Notes: generated by a model from the sequence alone, not told the origin. Positions 10,952 through 23,500 are shown, counted from the stretch's first letter. The stretch: 64,000 nucleotides of DNA from Chlamydomonas sphaeroides (GCA_001662425.1 BDDC01000073.1:1-64000); one strand, 5' to 3'. Translations and numbers: made by a program.

Positions 10952-11825
10952 GGGCGTGGAGGAGGTTGGGGGGATGGGGCTGGGGCGGGTTTGTCGGGGG
11001 GCGTGTGCGGGCTTGGACAGGCTAGCAGGCTTGGCGGCGAAGGTTGGGGCAGCTGTGGCCACAATGTCAGCGGAATGGTTGACATGCTTTGTGCTGGCGA
11101 ACGCTGTGTGTACGGATGCTGGTCGGTGTGCTGCCGGCTGTGGCCCTGGTGGGAAGAGGTCGGGTGCCGGGCTAGGGTGCGTGCCTCGCGAGACGGGCAC
11201 GCAAACGAATTTGCCCGGACTTCTGTAACCATAATAATTAGCTAAACCACATTGACGTGCATATCCAGCTGCGTTCTGCAATCGAAGCCGAGCTGCTTGC
11301 TACACCCTGCGCTGTTCTGCGTCCCGGTCCACCTTAATTGCTCATATTACTGCGACAAAAGCACTATTACTGCAGCACACATCATCAAGTAGGAGGATAG
11401 CCTTGGCTCTTCAGGTAGGCTCACAACAATGAGGATGGAAGCTGCGACTGGGGAGCACCTGCAGTAGCACGGAGGGCGCCTGCGAATCCCGATGCAATTG
11501 CTTAGGCCCCTGGTCGTCTGAAAGTCGAAACGCTTTGCGCTATGCGATCGTCAACGCGCCCGCATGTCCGTGTCGTGCGTCGTGGCTCTGCGGCGCCTGC
11601 AGACCGGCAACCGGCCCCTGCCAGGGCCTGGATCACTTTGTTACTCGCTATCGACCGCCCTAACCCCTGTTTCCATACTCGCAACTCCCGAAGGTATCCC
11701 CCACCCGGGGCCGCCCGACTCCACTACACGCTGGTCGCGCTGCTGCAGCTCAGTAGCACCTCCTCTCTCAGCACTAGGCGCTGTTGCCTCTTGGGCATCT
11801 GAGTGCCGTTGGTGCCTGCCGCGGC
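10952..11825. other. Intergenic between POLA2 and the SGNH gene
   Basis: About 870 bp. The first part is G-rich and probably POLA2 3' UTR up to the TGTAA at 11224. The part after about 11230 is relatively AT-rich (ATATTACTGC twice near 11344 and 11367) and is the likely promoter and 5' UTR of the downstream hydrolase gene. No gene seen. Confidence 0.5.
11224..11228 (+). terminator. TGTAA polyadenylation signal for POLA2
   Basis: TGTAA, the chlorophyte polyadenylation signal, lies 273 nt after the POLA2 stop codon, at the point where base composition turns AT-richer. Confidence 0.55.
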
Positions 11826-14800
11826 ATGCCGCGGTTGGCGCCAGCGGCCGCGGCAGCCCCGCGGCCACGCCTGGCGTTGCCCACCCTCCGCCGCCTGGCG
11901 CTCTACCTCGCCCTTGGCGCGGCCGTGCTGCTGCCAGCTTGCCCACCACCTTTCAACCTTGGCACCGGGCTCGACGCGGCCCTGTCGAGGGCCCCCTGGT
12001 CGCAGCGCCCTGGCGCAACCCTATTCGCCGCAGCCGCAACAACTGCCGAAGTCATCCCCAGCACAGCTAAGACCGATGCCGACAAGAAGGACGAACCCGA
12101 CTACGAGGCCATTGACGTGGTAGAGGACACAGACGCGGACGCAGCCGGAGCGGCGCAGCGCTGCGTGGGCAAGGGCGGACTCACGTACCGCGGCTTCATC
12201 GAGTTTGCGGACGCGCAGCCCAGCAACCACCAGTACTACCCGGGCCTGTTTAAGATGCTGGCCGATGACGCCACTCGACAGGTGCGCCGCCATGTCACGC
12301 CATGCTTTGACAACCGGCTGCTGTTGCTGCGGCCATGCACGGCAGCCCTGTGCCGTGCATTGAGAGCTTGGAGTCCCCCGAGCAGGCCGTGAGGGCACGA
12401 CAGTGGGCGCTTGGGGGCAGCGTCTGGGGATGGGGAGGCTGTTGGAAGAGCAGCAGCGGCGTGCACGTAGAGCAGGCCTACAGAGGCGGTGCAGGCTGCC
12501 CTGATCCCCTGCGGGTCAAGGGCGTGCTATCGGGGCAAGGAAATCTTGCCGCCGGGGTGCCGGTCCGCGCCGAGCGCACGCGGCTGGGGGCACGATGCCA
12601 GTACGTCGGGCGGAGTGCCAGCCCAAAGAAACGCGGGTACCGTATGTACTCCTGTTCGTCTGCCCTGCCTACGGCATTCCGCCCTCCATGCCATACACAT
12701 GACAGCAGAACGGTACGCGGCTGCCCTTGCCGCTCCCCCTTTGCACCCACAGGCCGGCCAGTCGTTTCGCGGCGACCGCGCCCGGCTGCTGGCGGCTATG
12801 CAGCGGTACCGCGACGGGGGCAACCTCACCATCGCGGTGGTGGGCGGCAGCATAGCTGCGGGCCAGGGGGCATACGACGCGCCCGCCTTCCCCTACTGGA
12901 CGGAGCTCATCCTGCAGGTGCGGGCATTTGCGGGGTGGGGAGGGCTGACGGAGTGCCATGTTCTATGTGGTGAGCCTCCCGGTGCGAGGCGTCGGGAAGG
13001 GAGTGGGAAGGGCCGCGACATGACGGGGCATGTGGGTCAAAGGGGATGCTTAGGGAGGGGTGCGGGGCTGCTGTCCTACGTGGCGACGGCACTGCAGATC
13101 GAGCCGTGCATTACTCGGCTCCTCTTTCCACCCGCACATGCCGCCCGCTTGGGCCGCTGGCTCACGGTACGTACGCTGCCTCCCTCTCTTACCTTTCCCT
13201 CCCCTCCCCTTCCCTCCGGCCCCCAGGCCCAGCTGCCGGACGCCAAGAATCGCATGCGCGTCAACAACGGCGCCGTGCCCGGCACCAGCAGCCAGTACAT
13301 GAGCACCTGCCACAACGTGCACATCCCACCCAACGTGGACATTGTGGTGCTCGACTACGCGGTCAATGACGAGGAGATGCCCATGCCGCACATGAACAAC
13401 CAGGTGCGGCTGGGACGCTGTGTGCAGCAGCAGGAGTGCAGCCTTTGCTTGTTGCACGTGCGCGGGCTGTGGTAGGGCGCAGGCCGGCGAGCCGAGCGAG
13501 CGCTGCACGCAGCGCTATGTAGTGGTGTGTGCGCCAGCAAGAGGCTTAACCCGGGATGTCCAGGCCTGTCTGGCGCGGCGGCGCAGCCAGCCATGGCAGT
13601 GTCCCGCAGCTGAGGCTACGCGACCATCCGCCATCCGACACCGTGCTGTACGTGCTGACCTGGCCCCCACGCATGCGTGCGGACCTGCGATTTCGCCCGC
13701 GCAGGTCCGGCGCCCCTACGAGCGGCTCATCCGGAAGCTGCTGCAGTATCCCAACCGGCCCGCGGTCATACAAATGCACGCGTTCCGCTGGTTCCAGGTG
13801 AGGGCAGCGCCGCGAGCGCCAGGACCGCATGGCCGTACGTTATTGCAGGTGCAGCACTACGGGTGCCTGTAGGATTGAGCGCGAAGCTTGATGCTCGTGT
13901 GCGCCTGCGCAGCGCTCAAATCCTGCCCCCATCCTACGCCAACACCCTTCACCCGACTCCCTCGCTGCACCTACCTACCCACCGCTGCTGGGTGCAGATC
14001 CCCACCGACCTCACCGGCAGCTTCTGGATCAGCAGCGAGCGGCAGCAGGGCGAGTTCGGCATGTACTACGGCCTGCCGCAGCTTAGCGTGAAGTCCTGCT
14101 GCTACCACCACATGCGTCAGGGTACGTGCGGCTGCAGCGGGGCTGCGCTGCGGAGCCCGGTCCCGGCTTCCACGCGTTCCTGCCTCAGTTGACCCAGCTC
14201 CGGCTGGCTCTGCCTCATATGACTGCGATGTTGTGCGGCTAGCGCCATTGCGTCCCCTGGTGGGCAGAAGAGGTGGACGGCTATTGCCGCTACCCCATGC
14301 GCCATGTAAACACGAGTTCCGTCATGGCCACCACCGCCCCGTGCGCAGGCTTTGAGGGCTTCGAGGTCAACCGCCCCCGCGCCGACCGCAACGGCCAGCT
14401 GCAGATCGAGAACTTCATCGACGCCACGCTCAAGGTGGGCCTAGCCTTGTGGTGATTGGGCTGTGGCTACAACCACGGCCGCCCTATGCCTGCCTCCCGC
14501 ACGTGCCCACGGCATCTCGCTCCCGCCCCAGCCCGCGCAGGGCCGTGGCCTTGCTTCCCACCCGTGCTCCTGCCCGACATGACAATCTTTTTCCGGCCCC
14601 AACATACCCGCCCAACTCCACCCACATGAAAACGATTCCCACAGGGCCGCGTGTTCTACTTTGACATCGTACACCCCGAGGGCAACACCGGCCACCGCGT
14701 GATGGGCGAGCTGCTGTCGCAGCTCATCCTGGACGCATGGGCGCAGGTGGGCCGACGGTTGGTCGATGGGGCGCTTGCCCGCGGAACCTGGTGTGCAGCC

Positions 14801-16645
14801 CTGCAGGGCTTCAGCCGACCCTGCAGCTCTGCCGTGCTGTACGCGGTGCCGCGGCGTGCGGCCGCAACGGGGCGTGGCGGCGGGTCTTGTTGTGTTTCAC
14901 ATGGCTGCAATTTAGGCTATTGAGTAACCCCGCGCGTTTCTTTGCTCTTGTGCGTGCAGGTGGCGTCCGGCTACAATGTGACGGCGGCCGAGCACGAGCG
15001 CATCGCCGCGCCGCTGCCGCCGCCCATGCTACCCAACAACCAGGAGCCCAATGTCACCAAGTGCTTCATCGGCCCGTCCTTTGTGAAGACGGTAGGGGCC
15101 CGGGCGGTGGGCTGGGTGAGACAAGACCGGGGCCGGTTTGGGGCATGGCGCGGAGGAAGCTGTGGGCATGCTGTTGGCTGGGCCGGACGCCGCTTGTAGC
15201 ACGACTGGCGGCGCGGAATGGCCCGCCAAGGATGCGCTAGCCCGGCCAAGCTCGACCCCATGCACGCGTGGAACCAGGACGCGTGGAATCAGGGCAAGGG
15301 CTCTCGTCTTGTGCGATGTCAGCATTGGACACGACGAGTTGCCTCTTGCACCCTGCCTGCCTGCCTGCCTGCCTGCCTGCTTGCCTGCCTGCCTGCCTGC
15401 CTGCCTGGCCCCAGACGTATAACAACACGGGCTTCAACTGGACGAACGAGGGCAAGAGCGCGCAGCTGCCCAAGTGGGGCTACATCAGTGACACCATCGG
15501 CAGCGAGATCCGCTTTCTGCTCAACACCAACACCTCGGCACGCCGCCGCACTGATGTGGGTGGGCGGCTTTGGCGCAGCCCCGAGCGTCCGCTGCGCCCA
15601 GATAGCCGGGCGCTTGGCCGTTGGAGGCCTGGGAACGGTGACGGGGTGGGGCATGGGGGGGGCCGACGCTCCCTGGCCCCTACCGCGGCGGTAATTGTGG
15701 GCCGCTTGAAGGGTGCCCGTGCTCCTTTCCTTCCCGGGCCACGTGATAAGGCCTAGACAATTGGTTTGATCACGCTTCGATGTTTTGTGACCCCACCACA
15801 CCCTACACTGCCACGTCCCTAACCCCTCGGCCCCAGGTGACTGTGGAGCTGGGCTACCTGCGGTCGTACGAGAACATGGGCCGCGCGGGCGTGCAGTGCC
15901 AGGGCGGATGCAAGTGCACGCCCTTCTTCATCGACGGCCATCACGACCAGCGCACCAGCCAGACCTTCCTGCATGCCTTCAAGGTGTCGCAGTCCGACAG
16001 CTGCTTCATTAGCGTCAAGGTGCTATCGGTGAGTGCGCCGTGCGCCGGCTCTCCTCCGCACCTCTGTACCGCGTCCTGAAGGGGCCCGGCCGTGGCTCGT
16101 CCATGGTGGTAACGGGCGCTGTCGGTGGGTGTGAGCACCGGGAGGCCCGTCGTGTTGTCATCGCCTGCCCCCGTGTTCCCGTCGTCCCGGCCAGGCCACG
16201 TCGTCGGGCAAGCACAAGGTCAAGCTGACGGGCATCATGGTGTCGGAGGACCCGGACGCCGCCTCCTTCAACAACTGGGCGGCCTGGGACTGGGTGTCGC
16301 TTGCGTCCAGCAAGGACCCCGCGGTGCGCGGGGCCGGCTGGGTCAGCAGCCAGCCGCTGGGGGGTTCGTGCCGGTGCATTGAAGTGGCGACGGGCATGGT
16401 GCGATTGATTCCGCGACTTTGCCTCGGCCGTGCCTGTCCCGCAGGGCGTGTTCGAGATCAAGAACGTAGCGCGGCGGACACTTCTGGCGGCGCTGCGGGA
16501 GGAGGCTGCGGTAGTGCGTCAACGGCACAGCCGGCTGCTGCAGGCGGTGTATGGGCAGGAGGGGGCAGGAGGGGAGGGCGTACGGGAAGAGGCGGCGTGG
16601 GGCGGGCGGAGAGGCGGCAGCGGGGGCGTTGCGGGCGGGGGTTGA
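11826..16645 (+). CDS. SGNH/GDSL-like hydrolase, membrane-anchored or secreted
   Basis: Twelve exons: 11826-12281, 12753-12917, 13227-13403, 13705-13797, 13998-14121, 14349-14434, 14645-14746, 14960-15091, 15415-15555, 15837-16028, 16195-16323, 16445-16645. They total 1998 nt, giving 665 residues. SGNH blocks are visible: block I VVGGSIAAGQGA (candidate nucleophile Ser about 185), NNGAVPGT (candidate block II Gly), VVLDYAVND (Asn about 254) and block V DIVHPEGNTGH (Asp about 374, His about 377). The family cleaves esters, often acetyl groups on glycans; the substrate here is unknown. A hydrophobic segment at residues about 18-42 (LALYLALGAAVLLPA) fits a signal anchor, implying luminal or cell-surface action. 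After the catalytic core there is about 250 residues of C-terminal region with a Cys cluster (QCQGGCKCTPFFIDGHHDQ) of unknown role. ATG 11826 is the first true ATG in frame. Confidence 0.82.
15354..15408 (+). repeat. (CTGC)n microsatellite in an SGNH-gene intron
   Basis: About 13 copies of CTGC, with one CTTG interruption, fill the end of the intron 15092-15414 and abut the acceptor AG at 15413-15414. It therefore serves as the pyrimidine-rich tract of that intron. Confidence 0.85.
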
Positions 16646-17365
16646 CGCAGCGGGCACGCGGCAGGGTACGCGGCCAAGAGAAGTGTGCATAGCGACTAGC
16701 TATTGATCCCAATAAAAGGGTCAGCGAGCAGGACATGTGCTTGGCGTGCGTGGCACTCCGCCAGAGACGAGCGGCCGTGCGTGCAGGGAGCAGGGGACTC
16801 CCCTGGTAGATATGGAGAAAGGCGATGGGCCTTGGGCGGTCGCGTGCCGCAGGCGTTGAGGTTCTGTGCCACGCCCCTAACGGACAATCGGAGCGAATGC
16901 AGAGAGGCCCACACCGCGGCCGAGCCACCAGGATAAGGTGGCGGCGCTGAGCGCGCCAATACGGTGGCTTTTATACATTGCTGCGCCCGTGCAGCAATCG
17001 CATGATGTGGGAGGCCAAGAGGGCGGGACTTCGTGAGGCGAAGGGGTGGTGCGGTGCAGACGTGTGACAGGAGTCTGGCATGGCCTCGAGCTGATACTCC
17101 GGGCCGCTCCGACAGCTGACATAACCAAGGTGCTCCAACTGCGCCAAGCCCCAAGCGGCCGTCGAGTCTCTGTGGCTCGTCGGTGCGGCCGTGGCTGCCG
17201 TACACGTGCTGCGTACTCGCCAGTTGCCCGAGCGTCAACCCCCAGGTCCATTACTCGCACCAGCATCCCACCCCACAACGTTCATGACGACATGCTAGGT
17301 ACTGCATAGATCTCGTCCATGTTGCTCAGTTACGCATAGCGACCTTGGGGGTCGCGCGAGTCGCC
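16646..17365. other. Intergenic between SGNH gene and PAS1-like gene
   Basis: 720 bp with no credible gene. It should hold the SGNH-gene 3' UTR and the promoter of the immunophilin gene. AATAAAA occurs near 16710, but no TGTAA was seen close to the stop codon. Confidence 0.45.
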
Positions 17366-20300
17366 ATGAAGCACAGCGACTTTCTCAGCTATCTCGCCGA
17401 GCTTCGGTCGCTACCACCTGAGATTCCACTAGAGCCAGAGCTCAAGCCGCACCGACAGAAGCTTGATAAGCGCATAAGGTCAGCGTTCGAGATGGTTTCA
17501 CAGTCTTCACACCTCGAATACTGCGTGCCAATTGCTGTAGCTCACATACAACCACGACGTAGCCCTTCATGCAGCAAGGACCGCGGGCGGCGTTGACCCA
17601 TACACACACGCACGAATCCGAGCGCACTCTCCTGCACCCGCCGCAGGGAGGAGCAGGCGCTGGCAGGTGGAGCCCTGCTGTCCGCCATCCTAGAGAATGG
17701 AGACGACGGTCCCTCTCCCCGGGAGGGCGACCTGGTGAGCCTCGCCTAGGGAGGCACGAAGCTCGCCATCCTCGGCCCGGCCGATGTGACGCCGACAGCG
17801 GACGCCAAGCATAACCGGGACAAGTAGTTGGCAATGTATAGCGCCTGGCAAGCATTGTGCCTCGTACCAGAGACTTGGTCACCTTACTGTAGCAACAGGG
17901 TCGCTCGACGCCACCAACTTGCAGCTTGCCTGCGTCCCTCATCATACAGACCCAGCCACAGCCGACCACCCCACGCCTCCGCGCCCCTAACCCCTCGTCC
18001 CCCCGCCGCACCGCGCTGCCCCCCCCCCTGACACACACAGGTATACATACAGTACAGCATCCGTGACACGGAGGACGAGCTGCTGTACAGCACGCGCAGC
18101 GACGAGGGCGGGCCGGGGCAGGCGTTCGCGTTCCTGCTGGAGAAGGGCGCGCGCGCGCCCCGCGGCTGGGAGATCGCCATCAAGGGTGCGGCCCGGGCCT
18201 GGCTTGGGGCCCTGTCGCATGCTGGCGATCAGCCATGTTGCACGGGTAGCGAGTATGGGGTTAGACAGGGGTAGGATTAGTGCCAAGCCCGCCGCCTCGG
18301 GCGCATCGTGCCCCGTGCTTGGCGATCTAGCGCCACGCGGCCAAGGCGACCGCATGCACGCTTGATGCGGCCTGCGTGTGTGGCCTGCGTGTGCGTGACC
18401 ACCGTGTTCCGTGTTCGTTGGCGATTGGGGGCTGGCAAGCTGCGCCCCGGCCGCGACCTGGCGCCTCCTGCCGCGGCCCGCCCCCCTGCAGGCATGACCA
18501 AGGGCCAGCGCAACGTGCTGCAGGTGCGACAGCGGCTGCAGCGTGGCGGCCTTCACGTGGGCCTGTCAGTGGGCGGTGGACAACACGACCAGCTGTCGGG
18601 CTGGGCTGGCCTGTCGGCTGGGTGCGCTGCCGGGCGGCTGGGGCCGCGGCTACTGCACGGCACGACGCCCTGGGCCGCGCCGAGGCCGCCGTTGCACCGC
18701 CGCCAGCTCTTACGCCTCCCGGTCCTTGTTCGTCACTCCGTACACCCTGCCATGCACCCTCGCCTCCGCCAGATCAAGCCCGAGCTCGGCTTCCGCCACC
18801 CCGAGTGCGTCATGCGGCCGCCGGTGCGCGACCTCAACACGGACCAGGTGCGCCGCCGCCAGCAGGATTGCGGAGCTCCAAAAAAGATGCACTGTGTTTG
18901 GCAACCCTAGTCATGCCTAAAGCGCTCGAGCCCTAATGCCTACGACACCATGCAGCGCACCCTCTCTCGCCTCTCCCGCTGACCGCATGCGCATGCACAC
19001 GAGGATGGGGGCGCACTCGCTATGCCTACACCGCCACCCCCCCCCCCTCGTAAACTTGGCGCCTGTGCTGCACCCTGGCACCCCTGGCTGCATGAGCAAG
19101 TATCCCAGCCAGCAGACCACACCCCGCGCTGTGCGCTGCCCCCTGGCACCCAGGTGCTCCGCTTCGACGTGACGCTGGCCAACTGGTATCCCGCCGACTC
19201 TGTACACCAGTACGGCGGCGGGGAGGGGCTGCTGAAGCGGCTGCTGCGCGAGGGCGCCGGCTGGGAGAGTCCGCGGCCGCCGTTCGAGGTGCGGGCTGCG
19301 CGCTGCGCTGCGGCGTTGCAGCTGCGGCGCCGCGTGTGTTCAGCGCGAGGGCCAGGGGGCCATGCGGAGGGGCCCTGGCACATCGGCCGGCCCGCTGGGC
19401 GCCCTAGCTGCGAGGTCCCATCGCGCACCGCTCGTGACCCCTGCCGTACCGTGCCGTACCCGCAGGTCACGGTGCACGTGACCGTGTCGTGCCCCGCCTA
19501 CGACGGCCACCAGCTGAGCGGGCAGCGGCTGTTCAGCAGCCGGGGCCGCCAGCCGCTGACGATGCAGCTGGGGCGTGGCCTGCTGCCGCCAGGTGAGGGG
19601 GCGCGCAGGGCGGCAGGCTAGCGGCTTGCAGGTATGTGTTTACAGGACGATCGATACTACATGAAAGTTACAGCTTGTATAGGGTCATAGAACGCGTCTT
19701 GTGATTGTGAGGAGGTGCCTAGGGTGATAAGCGCATACTGCAGGACTGGCTCGCTACAGCTGGTACACTACATTACCGTAAGTCGCCATGCGAACGCCGC
19801 GCGCAGGCATCGAGGAGGCCCTGTCGTACATGAGCAAGGGCGAGCTGGCGGCGTTCGTGCTGCCCGCCGCCGCCATGATCGGCCAGGCCGACGGCGCCGC
19901 AGTTGGCGGCGGCGCCGCCGAGGATGACAGCAGCGGCGAGGACGGCGACCTGCTGAGCCCGAGCACCACCGACGGCGGCGGTGCGCGCGCCGCCAGCGGC
20001 AGGGGCGCCAGCGGCAGCGGCCGCGGGTGGCAGGCCCCAGGCAAGGAGGGGGCGCGCGGTGGCGGCGGCTGCCTGGTGCCGCCGCCGCCGCCCAAGTGCG
20101 TACAGGTCGAGGCTGAGCTGGAGCTGCTGTCCATGGTGCAGGTGGGTTGGGGCTGATGATTGGAACTGACGGAAAAAACAGGGCGTGTGGTGCTGTCTGG
20201 CTGAAGCTAATCGCATGCAGGCGCGGCTGGGAACCTGGCGACGGCGGGCCTGCTTACAGCCCTGTGTGCACCGTAGCCTCGCACGCTGCACGGCCGGGGC

Positions 20301-23300
20301 GCGGCCTTGTGCATGGGGAGGGCCTGCGCCACCACTTCCTGCTGCCCTGCCCTGCCCTGCCCTGCCCTGCCCTGCCCTGCCCTGCCCTGCCCTGCCCNNN
20401 NNNNNNNNNNNNNNNNNNNNNNNNNNNNNNNNNNNNNNNNNNNNNNNNNNNNNNNNNNNNNNNNNNNNNNNNNNNNNNNNNNNNNNNNNNNNNNNNNNNN
20501 NNNNNNNNNNNNNNNNNNNNNNNNNNNNNNNNNNNNNNNNNNNNNNNNNNNNNNNNNNNNNNNNNNNNNNNNNNNNNNNNNNNNNNNNNNNNNNNNNNNN
20601 NNNNNNNNNNNNNNNNNNNNNNNNNNNNNNNNNNNNNNNNNNNNNNNNNNNNNNNNNNNNNNNNNNNNNNNNNNNNNNNNNNNNNNNNNNNNNNNNNNNN
20701 NNNNNNNNNNNNNNNNNNNNNNNNNNNNNNNNNNNNNNNNNNNNNNNNNNNNNNNNNNNNNNNNNNNNNNNNNNNNNNNNNNNNNNNNNGCCGCCTGTCC
20801 CCTTTGCCAGGTCCGCGACATGACGGGCACGGGCGAGGTGACCAAGAAGCGGCTGCGCGAGGGCAGCGGCGAGTTCCCCATCGACTGCCCGCTCAACGAC
20901 ACCACCGTGCAGCTGCATTACCGGGTAAGAGCGCGCACACCATGGCTTGCTCACCTTGATCCCAGAGTGTGGATCTCATACGTGGCAGCTAGGACAGTAA
21001 GTAGAGCACAGCGATTGGCGCATCGCTAAGCAGCGCCAGCTTGCAGCTGCACCGCCGTACGGGGTGAGGCACACACGCCGTACAGCTGGCAGCGGTACGA
21101 CCGCACGACCGCTGTCACATACGACACGACAACTAGGACAGCCAGTACGACAGCTGCGCGACCGTACGGGGTGAGGGCTTATCACGCGGTTTGCAACATG
21201 AAGTCTTCCGTGGCAAGGCAAGCCGTGGTGCAAGCAGCCCACGCACCCGGATCTTCATGCGCCTCAGTCCGCAGCATGCGTCGTGTTGTCTCCACTCGGC
21301 GCTGCGCCCAGCGTCCAGCTGCATGCAACGTGTGCCGCCTCTTGTGTTTTACGACGGCAGGTGCGGCCGCTGCGGCTCGCGGCGGCGGCGGAGGGCCAAG
21401 CGGCCGATGGTCCGGCCGGCGGCCCCGACGGCGACGGCGGCGGTGGGCCCTGGGCGTACGACAGCCGGCAGGCCACTGGTGGCGAGCCGCTGTCCATAGA
21501 CACCGGTACGGCATCGGGGAAGCGTGCTGTCGTACAGCGTACGAGTGTGCGCAGGTGCCTGGCCCCAAGGCCGTGCCGAAGCCTCGGTGGAGCCGGGTCT
21601 GCCGGCCACTGCGCGCACGTGCACACCCTGCTTGCTCAAGGCCCCGGCGAGGTGCCAAAGGGCCCCGTGCCTTGGGGTTGCCGCCCTGGGTCATGCGTAG
21701 GGCCGTCGATCCTCTATACATAATCACCCGAGGATAGGAACAGATTCCCAAGCAAATCGGCAACCCTAGCCACGCAGCTATCCCAGCGGCAGCCGTACGG
21801 CAGGGCTTGCCAGCTGTCCTCGGCACTGAGGTGCCAGCCCTTGCCCCTGCTTTCCCGCCGTGCACCCCGCCAGGCTGCGGCGAGCTGCCCGAGGGGCTGG
21901 AGATGGCGGTCAAGCTCATGGTGCCGGGGGAGCTGGCGGCGGTGGTGGCGGCACCCAGGTGGTGCCCGGGGGGCTGGGGGCAGCTAGCTAGGGTTCGTGT
22001 GGCCGAGGCCGTGGGGCGCCGCCCTGCAGCGCTCATGCGCGACATGCGCATGCCGATACCTGCCAGCATTGAAGCGCAGGTGCTCAAATGCGCGATCGCG
22101 CCCTGCTGCACTGCCCTTGCCAGGTATGCCTACGCCGGCCGCGAGGACGTCCCGCCGGCGCTGGCGGCTGCGCTGACGGGCGAGCCGGAGCCGGGGCCGG
22201 AGGCGGTGGCGGCCACGGCTGCGACCGCGAGTGTGGAGTTTGAGGTGGAGCTGGTGGACTTCCAGCGGGAGGGCCACTGGCAGGTGGGGGCGCACAGTCC
22301 AGCACTCGGCGCTCGGAGCTCGGGGGCATCAAAGCGAGGAGCGATAGGACGGTGACCGGCGCTGGGACGGCGTGCCGGGCCAGACGTTCAGCGGGCTGCC
22401 GGGATCCCGTCATGTGGTCGTGCACCGCACCTGTGCATTCCCCATCTTCGGAGCTGGATCCCGTGCTGGGCATGCAACGTAATTTTACTGTCCCCATGCC
22501 TTATGGTTTTGGTGATTGCCTGTCACCTGGTCACCCCAGAACCTGAGCTTCGAGGAGCGGTACGAGGTGGCGGAGCGGCTCAAGGCCAAGGGCAACGAGT
22601 TGTTCAAAAAGCAGCAGCACAAGTACGCCAAAGCCAGGTGCGTACGGCATGGTACGGCAGTGGCCGATGGGAATTTGAGCCCGTGCGTCGCTGGTGATGG
22701 CATGTGAAGGTACAGCAACACGTGTACGAACGCCGTGTCGGACACAGGTACGACCGGCTGCTGCGGCTGCTCGACTCGACGCGCGATTACGAAACGGAGG
22801 AGCAGGTGCGGCCACTCCTGCGAGGAGTACGAGTGCGGGATGTGCTTTGCTCGCAGTCACTTCAGCAGCGGCTGTGTCACGACAGCATGGTACCGCATGC
22901 CAGCTGCTGACGTGCGCTGTTGGGCGCCCGCTGCGCCGACAGGTGGCGCGCATCGATGCCTACAAGGTGGCGACGCTGGGCAACCTGGCGCTCACCTGCT
23001 TGCACGCCGGCGACTTCGCAACGGCTGCCTCGGTGTGCGATAAGGGCCTCGAGTAAGCGGGGGCGGGGGTTGTGGCGCCCTTGGGCGCTCGCTGGTGTGC
23101 AAGCGACTGCCTGCGGGTTGCGTGGGAATTGAGGAACGGTATGTGTGGATGCCGGCATCGCAGGTTTGAGCCCGAGAACGCCAAGCTGCTGTTCCGGAAG
23201 GGCAAGGCGCTCAGCCTCAAGGGCGACCACGAGGAGGCAGCGGAGGTCCTGCAGGGGTAAGCGCCGGGAACGAGGAGGGGACGGGGAGGGGACGGGAATG

Positions 23301-23477
23301 CACGCTTCGTGCCTGGCGCCCACCTCTGCACCCACCCTTGTACTGCGCAGCGCTCTCGAGCTAGATGCCTCGGCGGAGAAGAGCATCAAGGCGGAGATCG
23401 CGGCGAATGCGGCAAGGCTCAAGGCAGCTGTCGCGAAGCAGAAACGCGACATGGGCAACTTCTACCGCGCCCGGTGA
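17366..23477 (+). CDS. PAS1: PASTICCINO1-like immunophilin (three FKBP-type domains plus TPR)
   Basis: Seventeen exons: 17366-17478, 17647-17734, 18041-18185, 18492-18523, 18773-18847, 19154-19288, 19466-19592, 19807-20141, 20811-20924, 21361-21505, 21874-21958, 22124-22283, 22540-22637, 22748-22805, 22943-23052, 23164-23256, 23351-23477. They total 2040 nt, giving 679 residues; Arabidopsis PAS1 is about 635. FKBP-like domain 1 lies at about 48-170 (ILENGDDGPSPREGDLVYIQ), domain 2 at about 180-350 (LLREGAGWESPRPPFEV) and domain 3 at about 351-518 (VRDMTGTGEVTKKRL, GEFPIDCPLNDTTVQLHY). TPR helices follow (YEVAERLKAKGNELFKKQQH, LGNLALTCLHAGDF, LLFRKGKALSLKGDHEEAAE). In plants PAS1 is a scaffold for very-long-chain fatty acid elongase at the ER and affects cell division. 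Domain 2 carries a Gly/Asp/Ser insertion of about 70 residues. The assembly gap lies in intron 8 and does not interrupt coding. Confidence 0.94.
20341..20397 (+). repeat. (CCCTG)n minisatellite at the edge of the gap
   Basis: About eleven perfect copies of the pentamer CCCTG run directly into the N block. This indicates that the gap is an unresolved simple repeat inside intron 8 of the PAS1-like gene. Confidence 0.9.
20398..20789. other. Assembly gap (392 N)
   Basis: Unknown bases within intron 8 (20142-20810) of the PAS1-like gene. The flanking exons join in phase 0 and match the family across the junction (LELLSMVQ then VRDMTGTG), so no coding sequence appears to be lost. Confidence 0.95.
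21055..21176 (+). repeat. Direct repeat in intron 9 of the PAS1-like gene
   Basis: The 15-mer CCGTACGGGGTGAGG occurs at 21055 and again at 21162 (107 bp apart), separated by a GTACGAC/ACGACAC-rich stretch, inside the intron 20925-21360. Confidence 0.7.
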
Positions 23478-23500
23478 TGCAGCTCTCTGCACGTATCATC

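Noticed and set aside
14122..14348. Possible extra exon of the SGNH gene near 14273
   Set aside because: The frame does not connect in phase with both neighbours, and the direct join 14121/14349 (split Gly codon) continues smoothly.
20147..20959. Open frames running through the N block
   Set aside because: They are artefacts of translating unknown bases. The gap is intronic.
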